Shown: positions 10,801-19,725 of the stretch, in pieces
Numbering within the stretch: the first letter of the stretch is position 1
Layout: each line of letters begins with the position of its first letter
Assembly: GCA_902795045.1 (NCBI GenBank)
Contig: CADBJU010000014.1
Span: 1-64,000 of the forward strand
Direction of reading: 5' to 3'
Origin: Oscillospiraceae bacterium
GTDB lineage: Bacteria > Bacillota > Clostridia > Oscillospirales > Oscillospiraceae
Length of the DNA stretch: 64,000 nt
Notes under the pieces: model-generated
The model's input: only the letters and a program-made list of their open reading frames with translations
Told to the model about the DNA's origin: nothing
Databases searched by the model: none
Program-made: the position numbers and the translations under genes

Positions 10801-11988
10801 TTATTTTCCTCCGTGAATCTGCTTGATTTCCAGCGACTCGATAAAAGCCTGGAAGCGGGTGCGCAGCTGGCCCACCGCGCCGAGGGCGTATTCCTTCTCG
10901 ATGGTGCAGCAGGGGATGTGCAGCTCGTTTGTGAAGATGTGGTTTGCCAGCACCTTTTCATAGCTCCAGAACTCGCAGAACTTCATGTTCTCGTAGATGA
11001 CGCCGTCGGCCTTGAACTCCTTCACGAGGCGCTCGACCTCGTGGTGGCGCTGGTCGATCTTCATGCCGTCCATGAACCGGGCGCACTGGTTCCAGTGCAG
11101 ATAGTGGCGGCACACGGCGTCGAAGGCGGTCTCGCCGTCGCGGACGGTGATCTGCTCGCGGCTCGGGAAGGAGCCGAAGCAGTAGCGGTCTGCAACCACC
11201 ATCGCGCCGCAGGACTCGATAAGCTTGGTAAACTCGGGATCGTCGACCTCGGAGCCGACGAGGGCCACTCTGGCGCGGAAGGGGAATTTCGGTTCCGGCT
11301 CGCGTTTTTCAAGCTCCCACAGGGTTTCCCGCAGGTAGGGGAGGATCAGCTCGTGCGGGCAGACCTGGCTTACCAGCTGGATGACGTGAAACTCATAGCC
11401 CGTGATGTTGGGATTGTCGGCCCGACGGTGGTCGCCGATGGCCTCAATGATGGCGCTGACGGCGTTGTGGTCGTCGATGGCCTTGCGGATGGCCTCGTCG
11501 GAGATGTCCACGCCGTAGTGCTCCTGGAGGGGCAGGAGGATGTTCTTGCGCAGCTGGACCTTGTAGTATTCAAGGTTGTTTTTATCGCCCTTCATGGGCG
11601 GGTCCATGATGGTGGAGAAGAAGCGCTCGTTCTTTACCGGGTGCAGGAGCTCAAAATGCTCCTCCATGCGCTCCATGGTGGCGCAGGACTCCGCTCCGAA
11701 GAGAGCGTTCAGGTAATTGTAGCCGCCCTCAATGGCGCGCTCGAGGATGGAGCGGGCGTAGGGACATGTGCGGTTGGTCATGTAGTAGCCCGCCACGTCC
11801 GTGGATGTGCAGCGCGGCGCGCGCAGTCTGGACGAGAAGCAGCCGGGGAGGTTCAAAAGCGTCTCGGGGATGTAGTAGCAGTTATACCCCAGGGCAAGCT
11901 TTCCGTCCTCGATGGCTTTGGTCACAAGCTCGTTCTGCGCGTCCTGCAGCAGGTTCTCGAAGTAGATCAGATGTTTCAGATCCTTCAA
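10801..11988 (-). CDS. 2-hydroxyacyl-CoA dehydratase family subunit (smaller)
   Basis: This 395-residue protein is the likely partner subunit of the same dehydratase family. Cys residues are scattered in the pattern of the family (LPGCFSSRLRAPRC, TNRTCPYAR, SCATMERM, FCEFWSYEK), and YCFGSFPSREQ matches the central domain. The start appears to be TTG at 11988, 8 nt after a GAGGTG site; no in-frame ATG is near. Such enzymes remove water from a 2-hydroxyacyl-CoA by a ketyl-radical route during amino-acid fermentation and need an ATP-driven activator (HgdC type), which is not in this window. Confidence 0.82.
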   Translation of the reverse strand: MKDLKHLIYFENLLQDAQNELVTKAIEDGKLALGYNCYYIPETLLNLPGCFSSRLRAPRCTSTDVAGYYMTNRTCPYARSILERAIEGGYNYLNALFGAESCATMERMEEHFELLHPVKNERFFSTIMDPPMKGDKNNLEYYKVQLRKNILLPLQEHYGVDISDEAIRKAIDDHNAVSAIIEAIGDHRRADNPNITGYEFHVIQLVSQVCPHELILPYLRETLWELEKREPEPKFPFRARVALVGSEVDDPEFTKLIESCGAMVVADRYCFGSFPSREQITVRDGETAFDAVCRHYLHWNQCARFMDGMKIDQRHHEVERLVKEFKADGVIYENMKFCEFWSYEKVLANHIFTNELHIPCCTIEKEYALGAVGQLRTRFQAFIESLEIKQIHGGK

Positions 11989-12014
11989 GCAGGTACACCT
12001 CTTTTCTGTTTATT

Positions 12015-12179
12015 GGGGAAACGCTGAATAAGCCGCCGCACACATCTTGACGGCATATTTCCCGCCATATTTCGTTTCAAAACCTTGACATACACAAAGT
12101 ATGCCTGCGGTTTTTCACCTTCATCTGGCGAAAAATCTGCTCGCCAATCTGTGTACTTCGGTTTACTCAGCGCTTCCCA
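12015..12179. mobile_element. MITE-like element with 16-bp imperfect terminal inverted repeats
   Basis: The ends GGGGAAACGCTGAATAA and TTACTCAGCGCTTCCC are inverted repeats with about 14 of 16 positions matching. The interior has no credible gene (a minus-strand reading frame across it has no ribosome site). No clear target duplication is seen. Confidence 0.5.
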
Positions 12180-12510
12180 TAAGCCGATTATGCTGATGAA
12201 AAGTTTATCATATAAGCCGCATACAGTCAAGAACGGGAGGCGGAAAGGAACCGGGAATTTGCACTGTTACACAGCGCTTTTGACTTGGCTCCCCATCTTC
12301 GCGGAAAGGCAGAAAATGCGCTATCCCCTTGGCTCCCCCTCTGGGGGAGCTGTCACCAGTGCTCACACTGGTGACTGAGAGGGCTGCCGGACGCGGCAGC
12401 AAGTCGGAGGACCCTCTCCGTCATTCGCCTTGCGTGAGACGGCGAATGCCACCTCCCCCAAAGGGGGAGGCAAGGTGGCTGCACCGCCTTTAGATCTCAT
12501 AAAACAAAAC

Positions 12511-12678
12511 ATGGGTATCGGCTTTAATCAGCTAATCCCGTCATTGCGAGCCAGTGCGCACACTGGCGTGGCAATCCGCCCGCCGGAGGCCCTTATCAAC
12601 TCAGAAATCAAACCATCGGTCACTGGTTCGCAATGACAGACCGGGAGCTGGTTCTTGCTGAATTAAGCCGATACCCAT
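12511..12678. mobile_element. Family-A MITE flanked by a 10-bp near-perfect target duplication
   Basis: The element begins ATGGGTATCGGCTTTAATCA and ends with the inverted AAGCCGATACCCAT. Flanks are AAAACAAAAC (12501-12510) and AAAACAAAAT (12679-12688), a 9/10 direct repeat typical of a target-site duplication. The interior holds the GCGAGCCAGTGCGCACACTGG palindrome and the CCGCCCGCCGGAGGC block seen in other family-A copies. Confidence 0.75.
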
Positions 12679-12794
12679 AAAACAAAATTTACCTCACTTT
12701 AACAACTCCCCCCTTGCGTCCGAGCGGGAAAGATGGTAAGCTTATACCAACAGTATCCCATTCCATATTTACTGAAAAAGGAGTGTATGTCATT

Positions 12795-13208
12795 ATGCTT
12801 AAAATTATCATGGGGCTCAAGGGCTCCGGAAAAACGAAGGAACTGGTCGGCCTTGTCTGCAAGGCTGTCAGCGAGGGCGAGGGCGACGTGATCGTCATCG
12901 AGAAGGACCGCAAGCTCACCTACGACATTCCCTATCAGGCCCGCCTCATCGACGCCGGCAGCTACGACATCGGCACCTACGAATTTTTCAAGGGCTTCAT
13001 CTCCGGCATCCACGCCGGCAACTATGACATTACCCACTTCTTTATTGATAACTTCTATAAGCTCGTCAACGACCGCGACGAGGCAAACGTGGTCGCCTTC
13101 ATCCTCTGGCTTGCCGATTACGCCGAGCGCGAGAAGATCGAGTTCGTGATCTCCATGAGCTCCGACCGCGAGAAATGCCCCGAGGAGCTCAAGCAGTACC
13201 TGATCTGA
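12795..13208 (+). CDS. Small P-loop nucleotide-binding protein
   Basis: The 137-residue protein has a Walker A motif near its start (IIMGLKGSGKTKELV, residues 3-17) and a possible Walker B at HFFIDNFYKLV near residue 90. No signal or membrane segment is present. I do not recognise a named function; similar small P-loop proteins are common in Clostridia. The ATG at 12795 was chosen because AAAGGAG lies 11 nt before it and the Walker motif then begins close to the N-terminus; an upstream in-frame start at 12714 lies in low-complexity sequence. A terminator follows directly. Confidence 0.75.
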   Translation: MLKIIMGLKGSGKTKELVGLVCKAVSEGEGDVIVIEKDRKLTYDIPYQARLIDAGSYDIGTYEFFKGFISGIHAGNYDITHFFIDNFYKLVNDRDEANVVAFILWLADYAEREKIEFVISMSSDREKCPEELKQYLI

Positions 13209-13224
13209 AACAGATTCATATAAC

Positions 13225-13253
13225 AAAAACCACCTGCTCCGGCAGGTGGTTTT
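13225..13253. terminator. Bidirectional terminator between P-loop gene and acyltransferase gene
   Basis: The stem ACCACCTGC-TCCG-GCAGGTGGT is followed by TTTT on the plus strand and by TTTTTG on the minus strand. It serves the convergent genes ending at 13208 and 13258. Confidence 0.9.
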
Positions 13254-13257
13254 CTCA

Positions 13258-14316
13258 TTATGTGCGTAAAGCCGGTATAAACTTTTCCAGCATCCCGCGC
13301 ACGGCTTTGTCAAGCGGCCTGATGATCCAATCCGCAAGCTGGGCAAGCCCCGCCGCGCCGAGAAAGCTCAAAAGCCCCAGCGGCAGCATATACCAGAACT
13401 GCACGTTCAGATCCGGCACCGCCGCCTTGAAGCGGGGGTAGATCAGCGCATCGGTGATCCAGGACAGCAGATAGATGGACAGCGACAGGGAGGCAAAGTA
13501 TTTGACCGCCGCCTGCACCTTTGCGGGGAAGCGGTCGGCCCCGGCGTTCTGCAAAATCACAAAGCACAGCAGAGCCGTGACATAGCCCTGGTAGTGGTCG
13601 TGCTTTGTTACCTCGATGGTCCACTCGCCGCCCGGGCCGAGCAGCCATACGTCTATCCCCACGAACGCCGCCACCAGCACGAGCAGCAGTCCGGCGGCCT
13701 TTTTTGCCGACACCTGCGGGCGTGTTTTATGCAGATACGCCCCGGTAAAATAATAGGCAATGGGAGAGAGATTTTTCCACCACACGGTCATGAGATGCAC
13801 CGGGCGGTGCAGCAGACTCGGCAGGATGGACAGATACAGAAACGTCCCGATCAGCACCAGCCGCTGTTTGTTCGATTCCAGACCGTTGAACGCGAGATTC
13901 AGAAACGGGATCATCAGGAAAAGCCCCAGGTACATGAGCAGATACCAGGCGTATTCGATGCTCTCAAAGCTGATGAGCTCGCTGACCATCCGGTGCAGGC
14001 CCAGAGGCTCATGCAGGAGGAAGATACGGGCAAGCCAGGCGAAGGCGCTGCACACGAGATAGGTGATATAAATGCGCACAAAGCCCAGATAATACCGGGC
14101 CGAGAGCTTTTTCTCGGAACAGAGATACCCGGTTAACATAATAAACATCGCGACGCAGGTGCCCACGATCATCCTCAGACCGATGGAGGCGAGCTTGATG
14201 GGGAAGGCGGTGTCGAACTCATAAAGCCCGGTGTTGTCAAAAAAGTGGGAGAACACGATGAACAGCGCCGCCACGGCCCGCACAAAGTCCAGATTGATGT
14301 CATGCTTTTTTGCCAT
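13258..14316 (-). CDS. Acyltransferase 3 family membrane protein
   Basis: This protein of about 352 residues has roughly ten transmembrane helices and the acyltransferase-3 N-terminus: NLDFVRAVAALFIVFSHF, where the His of FSHF is the conserved catalytic residue of the family. Such proteins acetylate or succinylate cell-surface carbohydrates such as peptidoglycan, teichoic acid or exopolysaccharide. The ATG at 14316 overlaps the dnaE stop (TGATG); a GTG one codon upstream is equally possible. Co-transcription with dnaE is probably incidental. Two more family members are at 29141 and 37090. Confidence 0.88.
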   Translation of the reverse strand: MAKKHDINLDFVRAVAALFIVFSHFFDNTGLYEFDTAFPIKLASIGLRMIVGTCVAMFIMLTGYLCSEKKLSARYYLGFVRIYITYLVCSAFAWLARIFLLHEPLGLHRMVSELISFESIEYAWYLLMYLGLFLMIPFLNLAFNGLESNKQRLVLIGTFLYLSILPSLLHRPVHLMTVWWKNLSPIAYYFTGAYLHKTRPQVSAKKAAGLLLVLVAAFVGIDVWLLGPGGEWTIEVTKHDHYQGYVTALLCFVILQNAGADRFPAKVQAAVKYFASLSLSIYLLSWITDALIYPRFKAAVPDLNVQFWYMLPLGLLSFLGAAGLAQLADWIIRPLDKAVRGMLEKFIPALRT

Positions 14317-17300
14317 CACTTCACCACCACATTCTCTTTCCCGAGCCGTTCCTCCAGCTCCAGCACCAGCCCCTCGTGGATGAGGCAGCTTGCGCCGATG
14401 CGTTTTTTCTCCTCGGCGCAGTAAATGATCATCTGCTGCGTGCCGGGGAACATGGTCAAAATGAGCTTGATCCGCTCAAGCTCGGGGTCGGACGCGCTTT
14501 TGAGCTTGACCCAGAGCTTTTGATCCTTCGGCGGGGCGCTCTTCTCCGTCGGGAGATTCGCGTCGGAGAGGGGACGGATGGTCTCCACCATGAGCTGCGG
14601 CTCCTTTTCGTCGCGCACCGAAATGCGCCCCTTGACGAGCAAGGCGGCGTTATCCTTGACGTACGCCCCGCCGGTGTCCAGCGCGCGCTGGAAGGCCATC
14701 AGCTCCATGGAGCCGGTGTCGTCCTCGAGCATGATATAGCTCATAAGGGTGTTGTTCTTCGTCGTGCGCGTGCGGGCCGATTCCACCACGCCCGCCACGG
14801 TGATCATCTGGTTGTCCTGGAAGCGGCGCGGCCCGTCCTCGGAGGCAAAGTCGCCCGTCACGGCCCCGATGGGCACCGCGCCGATGCGCCGCACCACATC
14901 CCGGTACCCGTCCATGGGGTGGCCGCTCAGATAAAGGCCCGTGGTCTCCTTCTCCATCTGCATCTTCTCCATGGGGGAGTACTCCTCCACATCCGGGATG
15001 GGGATGACCGCCGGGGCCTTCTGCCCCTCGTCGTTAAAGTCGCCGAAGAGGTCGAGCTGCCCGGAGATGTTGTCCCTTGCCGACTGAGCGATGGAGTCGA
15101 GCACCGCGCCCGACACCTGCATCAGCGCCCGGCGCTTGTAGCCCATAGAGTCGAAGGCCCCGGCCTTGATGAGGTTTTCGACCGCCCGACGGTTTAATTC
15201 CTTGCCGTTCATGCGGCGGCAGAAGTCCTCAAAACCGGTGAACGGCCCGTTCTCCGTGCGCTCTGCGACCAGCTGGTCGATGGCACCCCAGCCGATGCCC
15301 TTAATGGCGACAAGGCCGTAGCGGATGTTCTGCCCGGCCACCGTGAAGTTTGCGCCGGAGGCGTTCACATCCGGAGGCAGGAGCTTGATGCCCATTTCCC
15401 GGCACTCGGCGATATATTCCGCGACCTTGCCGCTGTTGCCGAGGATGGAGGTCAGAAGCGCCGCCATGTACTGCTGAGGGTAGTGCCGCTTCATGTAGGC
15501 CGTGCGGTATACGATGATCGCATAGGAAACCGCGTGTGCTTTGTTGAAGGCGTAGCTTGCAAAGTCCAGGATCTCGTCATAGATGGAGTTTGCCACATCC
15601 TCCGGGATGCCGCGCTTTATAGCCCCGTCGATGCCGCGGCTTTCGTCGCCGTGGACAAAGGCGATGCGCTCGGCGTCGATGACCTTGTGCTTCTTCTTGG
15701 ACATGGCCCGGCGGATGCTGTCGGCCTGCCCCAGCGAAAAGCCCGCGAGGGAGCGGAAAATCTCGATGACCTGCTCCTGATACACGATGCAGCCGTAGGT
15801 GACGGCGAGGATGGGGCGCAGGCTCTCGTGCTTGTATTTGATCTTCTCCGGATGCTGGGACCACTCGATGAACTTCGGGATGGAGTCCATGGGGCCCGGG
15901 CGGTAGAGGGCGATGATGGCGGTGATATCCTCGATGCTCTTGGCCTTGATCCCGGTGCAGACGCCCGTCATGCCCACGCTTTCAAGCTGGAACACGCCCG
16001 AGGTGTGGCCCGCCGCCAGCATGTCAAAGGTCTCCTTGTCGTCCACCGGCGCGTCCGCCACGCGAAAATCCGGTTCCTTCTCGCGCACAAGGCGCTCCGC
16101 GTCGTCGAGCACCGTGAGGTTCCGAAGCCCGAGAAAGTCCATCTTGAGAAGCCCCAGCTCCTCAAGTGTCGTCATCTGGTACTGGCAGACCACCGACTCG
16201 TCGTTCATCGCCAGCGGCACATATTCATACACCGGCCTGTCCGTAATGACAACGCCGGCCGCATGAGTCGAGGCGTGGCGCGGCATGCCCTCGAGGGCCT
16301 TCGCCACGTCGATGAGGCGCTTGACCTTCTCGTCCCCCTCGTACATGTCCCGCAGGGGCTTGGATAATTTGAGCGCTTCGTCCAGCGTCATGTTGAGCGC
16401 CATGGGCACCTGTTTGGCAACCGCGTCGGTCTCGGCGTAGCTCATGTTCAGCACGCGCCCCACGTCGCGGATCGCGGCACGGGCAGCCATGGTGCCGAAG
16501 GTTACGATCTGGGCCACGTGGTCGTGACCGTACAGGCGGTTTACATAATCTATAACCTCGCCCCGGCGGTTGACGCAGAAGTCCACGTCGATATCCGGCA
16601 TGCTCACGCGCTCGGGGTTTAAGAAGCGTTCAAAGAAAAGGCTGTATTTGATGGGGTCCACGTCCGTAATGTGCAGGCAGTAGGACACCACGCTGCCCGC
16701 CGCGCTGCCGCGCCCGGGTCCGACGGGGATGCCGTTGCGCTTGGCATAGCCGATGAAGTCCGAGACGATGAGGAAGTAATCCACAAAGCCCATGCGGTGG
16801 ATCATGTCCAGCTCATACTCAAGCTGCTTGTGGATCTCGGGCCGGTCGGCAAAGCGCTCCTTGAAGCCCTTCTCGCAGAGCTTCTGCAGATATTCCCAGC
16901 TGTCCGTCTCGCCCTGGGGGAGCTTGAAGCGCGGCAGCTTGTAGTTGCCGAACTCAAAGTGAAAGTCGCACATGTCCGCAATTTTCTGGGTGTTGTCGGC
17001 GGCCTCGGGCAGCTCCGGGAACAGGGCGCGCATCTCGTCTTCGGACTTTAAGTAAAACTCCTGGGTCTCAAAGCGCATGCGGTTGGGCTCGTCCACGGTC
17101 TTGCCGGTCTGGATGCACATGAGCACATCCTGATAATAGGCGTCGGACTTGTCGATATAGTGCGCGTCATTTGTCACGGCGAGGGGAATGCCGGTCTCAC
17201 GGGAAAGACGAATCAGTCCCTGGGCGGCGCGGGTCTCGTCGGCGATGCCGTGGTTCTGGATCTCGAGGAAGAAGTATTCCTTCCCGAAGAGGTCCCGCAG

Positions 17301-17780
17301 CTCCAGCGCCTTGGCCTTCGCGCCCTCGTAGTCGTCATGAATGAGCATCTGGGGGATGGCCCCGGCGAGGCACCCGGACAGGCAGACCAGGCCCTCCGCG
17401 TGCTCGTGCAGCAGCGCCCAGTCGATGCGGGGCTTGACGTAGAAGCCCTCGGTAAACGCGGCGGAGACCATATAGCAGAGGTTCCGGTAGCCTGCCTCGT
17501 TGCGGCACAGGAGGATCAGGTGGGAGTACTCATTGTCCACGCCGTGCACGCGGTCGGTGCGGCTGTGGGGGGCGACATAGACCTCGCAGCCGATGATGGG
17601 CTTGACGCCCGCCGCCTCGCAGGCCTTGTAGAACGCGACGGCCCCGTACATGACCCCGTGGTCGGTGAGCGCGACGGCGGTCTGCCCCAGCTCCTTTGCG
17701 CGCGAAGGGAGCCTCTCCGTCCGGCACGCGCCGTCAAGGAGGCTGTACTCGCTGTGAACATGTAAATGCACAAAGGCCAT
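14316..17780 (-). CDS. dnaE: DNA polymerase III subunit alpha
   Basis: The 1154-residue protein has the whole DnaE architecture: an N-terminal PHP domain starting FVHLHVHSEYSLLDG, the polymerase core with the catalytic MPDIDVDFC motif near residue 400, YQEQVIEIFRSLAGFSLG and AHAVSYAIIVYRTAYMK in the fingers, a helix-hairpin-helix region and a C-terminal OB domain (ITVAGVVESARTRTTKNN). It synthesises DNA at the replication fork. The PHP metal-binding His residues are kept, suggesting proofreading or structural metal binding. It is 4 nt downstream of whiA and likely shares its transcript, an arrangement less common than whiA ending the cluster. Confidence 0.97.
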   Translation of the reverse strand: MAFVHLHVHSEYSLLDGACRTERLPSRAKELGQTAVALTDHGVMYGAVAFYKACEAAGVKPIIGCEVYVAPHSRTDRVHGVDNEYSHLILLCRNEAGYRNLCYMVSAAFTEGFYVKPRIDWALLHEHAEGLVCLSGCLAGAIPQMLIHDDYEGAKAKALELRDLFGKEYFFLEIQNHGIADETRAAQGLIRLSRETGIPLAVTNDAHYIDKSDAYYQDVLMCIQTGKTVDEPNRMRFETQEFYLKSEDEMRALFPELPEAADNTQKIADMCDFHFEFGNYKLPRFKLPQGETDSWEYLQKLCEKGFKERFADRPEIHKQLEYELDMIHRMGFVDYFLIVSDFIGYAKRNGIPVGPGRGSAAGSVVSYCLHITDVDPIKYSLFFERFLNPERVSMPDIDVDFCVNRRGEVIDYVNRLYGHDHVAQIVTFGTMAARAAIRDVGRVLNMSYAETDAVAKQVPMALNMTLDEALKLSKPLRDMYEGDEKVKRLIDVAKALEGMPRHASTHAAGVVITDRPVYEYVPLAMNDESVVCQYQMTTLEELGLLKMDFLGLRNLTVLDDAERLVREKEPDFRVADAPVDDKETFDMLAAGHTSGVFQLESVGMTGVCTGIKAKSIEDITAIIALYRPGPMDSIPKFIEWSQHPEKIKYKHESLRPILAVTYGCIVYQEQVIEIFRSLAGFSLGQADSIRRAMSKKKHKVIDAERIAFVHGDESRGIDGAIKRGIPEDVANSIYDEILDFASYAFNKAHAVSYAIIVYRTAYMKRHYPQQYMAALLTSILGNSGKVAEYIAECREMGIKLLPPDVNASGANFTVAGQNIRYGLVAIKGIGWGAIDQLVAERTENGPFTGFEDFCRRMNGKELNRRAVENLIKAGAFDSMGYKRRALMQVSGAVLDSIAQSARDNISGQLDLFGDFNDEGQKAPAVIPIPDVEEYSPMEKMQMEKETTGLYLSGHPMDGYRDVVRRIGAVPIGAVTGDFASEDGPRRFQDNQMITVAGVVESARTRTTKNNTLMSYIMLEDDTGSMELMAFQRALDTGGAYVKDNAALLVKGRISVRDEKEPQLMVETIRPLSDANLPTEKSAPPKDQKLWVKLKSASDPELERIKLILTMFPGTQQMIIYCAEEKKRIGASCLIHEGLVLELEERLGKENVVVK

Positions 17781-17784
17781 GGCT

Positions 17785-18687
17785 TTATTCCTCCGGCGTA
17801 TAGTTCATGAGCTTTTTCAATCTGTGGCTCAGACAGCTTTTGCTGACCTTGGGGAAGCTCAGCTCCGCAAGGTCTGCCAGACTTGCCTCGGGGTTTGTGA
17901 TGCGCAGCAGTGCCGCGTCCTTGAGCGCCTCCGGCAGCACGTCCAGACTGCCGTAATCCTTCACAATGCGGCGGATGGCGGCAAGCTGCTCCTGGGCGGC
18001 GGCGACGGTTTTGTCGGCGTTTGCGCTGTCGCAGTTGATCTGCCGGGTGACGGTGTTGCGCATCTCCTTTTCCACTTTGGCGGTCATGACGCCCATGGCG
18101 GTGCTCGGCGCGCCGATGGCGGTGAAGAAGTCGGCGATGGCGTCGGCCTGCTTGAAGTATAAAAGCGCGTTGCCGGCCCGCTTCGTCTCGCGCGGCGAAA
18201 AGCCCATGTCCAAAAGCAGGGTATAGACCTCGCGGCTCACGCTCTGGTGGGCGGTGGCAAGCTCCAGGTGGTAGCGCTTCTCGGGATCGGTGACGCTGCC
18301 GCCCGCGAGGAAGGCGCCCCGTATGAAGGCCGCACGGCAGCTCTCGTCCTCCAGCACGCCGAAGTTGACATGGTGGGAGAGGGTGCCGCCAATCTCCGCG
18401 CCGAAGGCGTCAAAAATGAGCGCGAGCTTTTTGGGGTCGGTGACGGCAAAGCTCTGCTTGCCGCCTGCCCCTTCGGGCGGGAGCTGGTCGAAGCTGACGG
18501 AAAAGGCGCGTTTGAAAAGCTTCGGCAGGCGCTGGGCAAAGTCGGGGCTTGCGGTGATGATGCGCACTTCCCGTGCGTCAAAGCTGTGGCAGTACAGCAG
18601 CACGCCGTAGCATTCGGCCACGGCGGCGTCGCGGCGCTCCAGCCGGTCCCGGCAGAGCTCGCGCTTGGCATCGGATGAAAATGACAT
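17785..18687 (-). CDS. whiA: Sporulation/cell-division regulator WhiA
   Basis: This 300-residue protein has the WhiA layout: an N-terminal domain related to LAGLIDADG homing endonucleases (FIRGAFLAGGSVTDPEKRYHLE near residue 108) and a C-terminal helix-turn-helix (PEASLADLAELSFPKVSKSCLSHR near residue 270). In Gram-positives WhiA binds DNA and affects division and chromosome segregation. It lies 8 nt after rapZ in the conserved hprK-murB-rapZ-whiA order. yvcK, which normally sits between rapZ and whiA in Firmicutes, is absent here. Confidence 0.95.
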   Translation of the reverse strand: MSFSSDAKRELCRDRLERRDAAVAECYGVLLYCHSFDAREVRIITASPDFAQRLPKLFKRAFSVSFDQLPPEGAGGKQSFAVTDPKKLALIFDAFGAEIGGTLSHHVNFGVLEDESCRAAFIRGAFLAGGSVTDPEKRYHLELATAHQSVSREVYTLLLDMGFSPRETKRAGNALLYFKQADAIADFFTAIGAPSTAMGVMTAKVEKEMRNTVTRQINCDSANADKTVAAAQEQLAAIRRIVKDYGSLDVLPEALKDAALLRITNPEASLADLAELSFPKVSKSCLSHRLKKLMNYTPEE

Positions 18688-18695
18688 GGGCGTAC

Positions 18696-19553
18696 CTACT
18701 TCTTGATGTCGCGGTTGACGTTTTCGGCGCTGATGCCCTTGGCTCTGAGATACTCGGTCAGGGCCGCGGCAATAGCGACGCTGCGGTGCCGCCCGCCGGT
18801 GCAGCCCACAGCGACCAGCAGGCTCAGCTTGCCCTCCTCCACATACAGCGGCAGCAGGAAGTCCAGCAGATCTTCCACCTTCGCCATGAAGCTGCGGGCA
18901 TCGTTGCTGTCGAAGACATACTGGGCCACCGGCCTGTCAAGGCCGGTGAGCGGGCGCAGGTCCTCAAGGTAGTAGGGGTTCGGGAGAAAGCGCACATCGA
19001 ACACAAGGTCGGCGTCGAGCGGGATGCCGTGCTTAAAGCCGAAGGCCTCCACCGTGACCTCGAGCTGACGCTTGGCGCCCGCGGGGGCGATGAGCTCAAA
19101 GAGCCTGCTCTGCAGCTGCCCGAGCGTGAGGGTGGAGCTGTTGACGATAAAGTCCGCCCGTTCCCGGATGGGGGCCAGCAGGTCGATCTCCCGGTAGACG
19201 GCCTCCTCAATGCTGCCGCCGCGCTTGGCCAGCGGGTGGGGCCTGCGCGTCTCCTTGTAGCGCTTGACGATGGTGGGCACATCCGCGTCCATGTACAGGA
19301 TGCGGCAGGCGCAGTTCATGTCCTTGAGCTGGTCGAGCGTTTTCAGCAGCTCGTCAAAGCCGTTCTTGGCGCGCACGTCGGTCACCAGCGCGACCTTTTC
19401 ATAGCGGCCGCCGGTCGCGATACACAGCTCTGCAAACTTCGGCATCAGCGCCACCGGGAGATTATCCACGCAGTAGTAGTCCAGGTCCTCCAGAACGTCC
19501 GCCGCGCGGCTCTTCCCCGCACCGGAAAGACCGGTTATAATCAAGAAATCCAT
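18696..19553 (-). CDS. rapZ: RapZ/YvcJ family nucleotide-binding protein
   Basis: The 285-residue protein has a Walker A GLSGAGKS at residues 8-15, YYCVDNLPVALMPKF, and the C-terminal GCTGGRHRSV motif, all diagnostic of RapZ/YvcJ. It binds and hydrolyses nucleotides; in E. coli it is the RNase E adaptor controlling GlmS synthesis, while in Firmicutes the role is less clear and involves cell-envelope metabolism and competence. It is followed closely by whiA; a family-B repeat separates it from murB upstream. Confidence 0.95.
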   Translation of the reverse strand: MDFLIITGLSGAGKSRAADVLEDLDYYCVDNLPVALMPKFAELCIATGGRYEKVALVTDVRAKNGFDELLKTLDQLKDMNCACRILYMDADVPTIVKRYKETRRPHPLAKRGGSIEEAVYREIDLLAPIRERADFIVNSSTLTLGQLQSRLFELIAPAGAKRQLEVTVEAFGFKHGIPLDADLVFDVRFLPNPYYLEDLRPLTGLDRPVAQYVFDSNDARSFMAKVEDLLDFLLPLYVEEGKLSLLVAVGCTGGRHRSVAIAAALTEYLRAKGISAENVNRDIKK

Positions 19554-19588
19554 AAGTTACCTCTGTCTCTTTGAAAGTGCAGCGCTTA

Positions 19589-19723
19589 CTTGCCTCCCCC
19601 TCTGGGGGAGGTGCCCCAGTTCGCAAACTGGGGCGGAGAGGGCCTGTGCGTCGAAGAACGCCCTCTCAGTCACGGCGCTTGCGGGAGACGCGCCGTGACA
19701 GCTCCCCCAGAGGGGGAGCCAAG
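19589..19723. repeat. Family-B palindromic element, copy between murB and rapZ
   Basis: Ends are CTTGCCTCCCCCTCTGGGGG and CCCCCAGAGGGGGAGCCAAG. Inner hairpins are CCCCAGTTCGCAAACTGGGG and CACGGCGCTTGCGGGAGACG with its CGCCGTG partner. It fills the gap between two genes expected to be one operon, so it is probably transcribed. Confidence 0.85.
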
Positions 19724-19725
19724 AA

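Larger units (their letters stand above)
11989..12794. repeat. 800-bp gap filled by three different repeat elements
   Basis: No gene is visible. In order: a 165-bp element at 12015-12179 with imperfect terminal inverted repeats (GGGGAAACGCTGAATAA and TTACTCAGCGCTTCCC); a family-B element at 12328-12474; and a family-A MITE at 12511-12678. The last 100 bp form an AT-rich leader for the following P-loop gene with the GGAG ribosome site. Confidence 0.8.
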
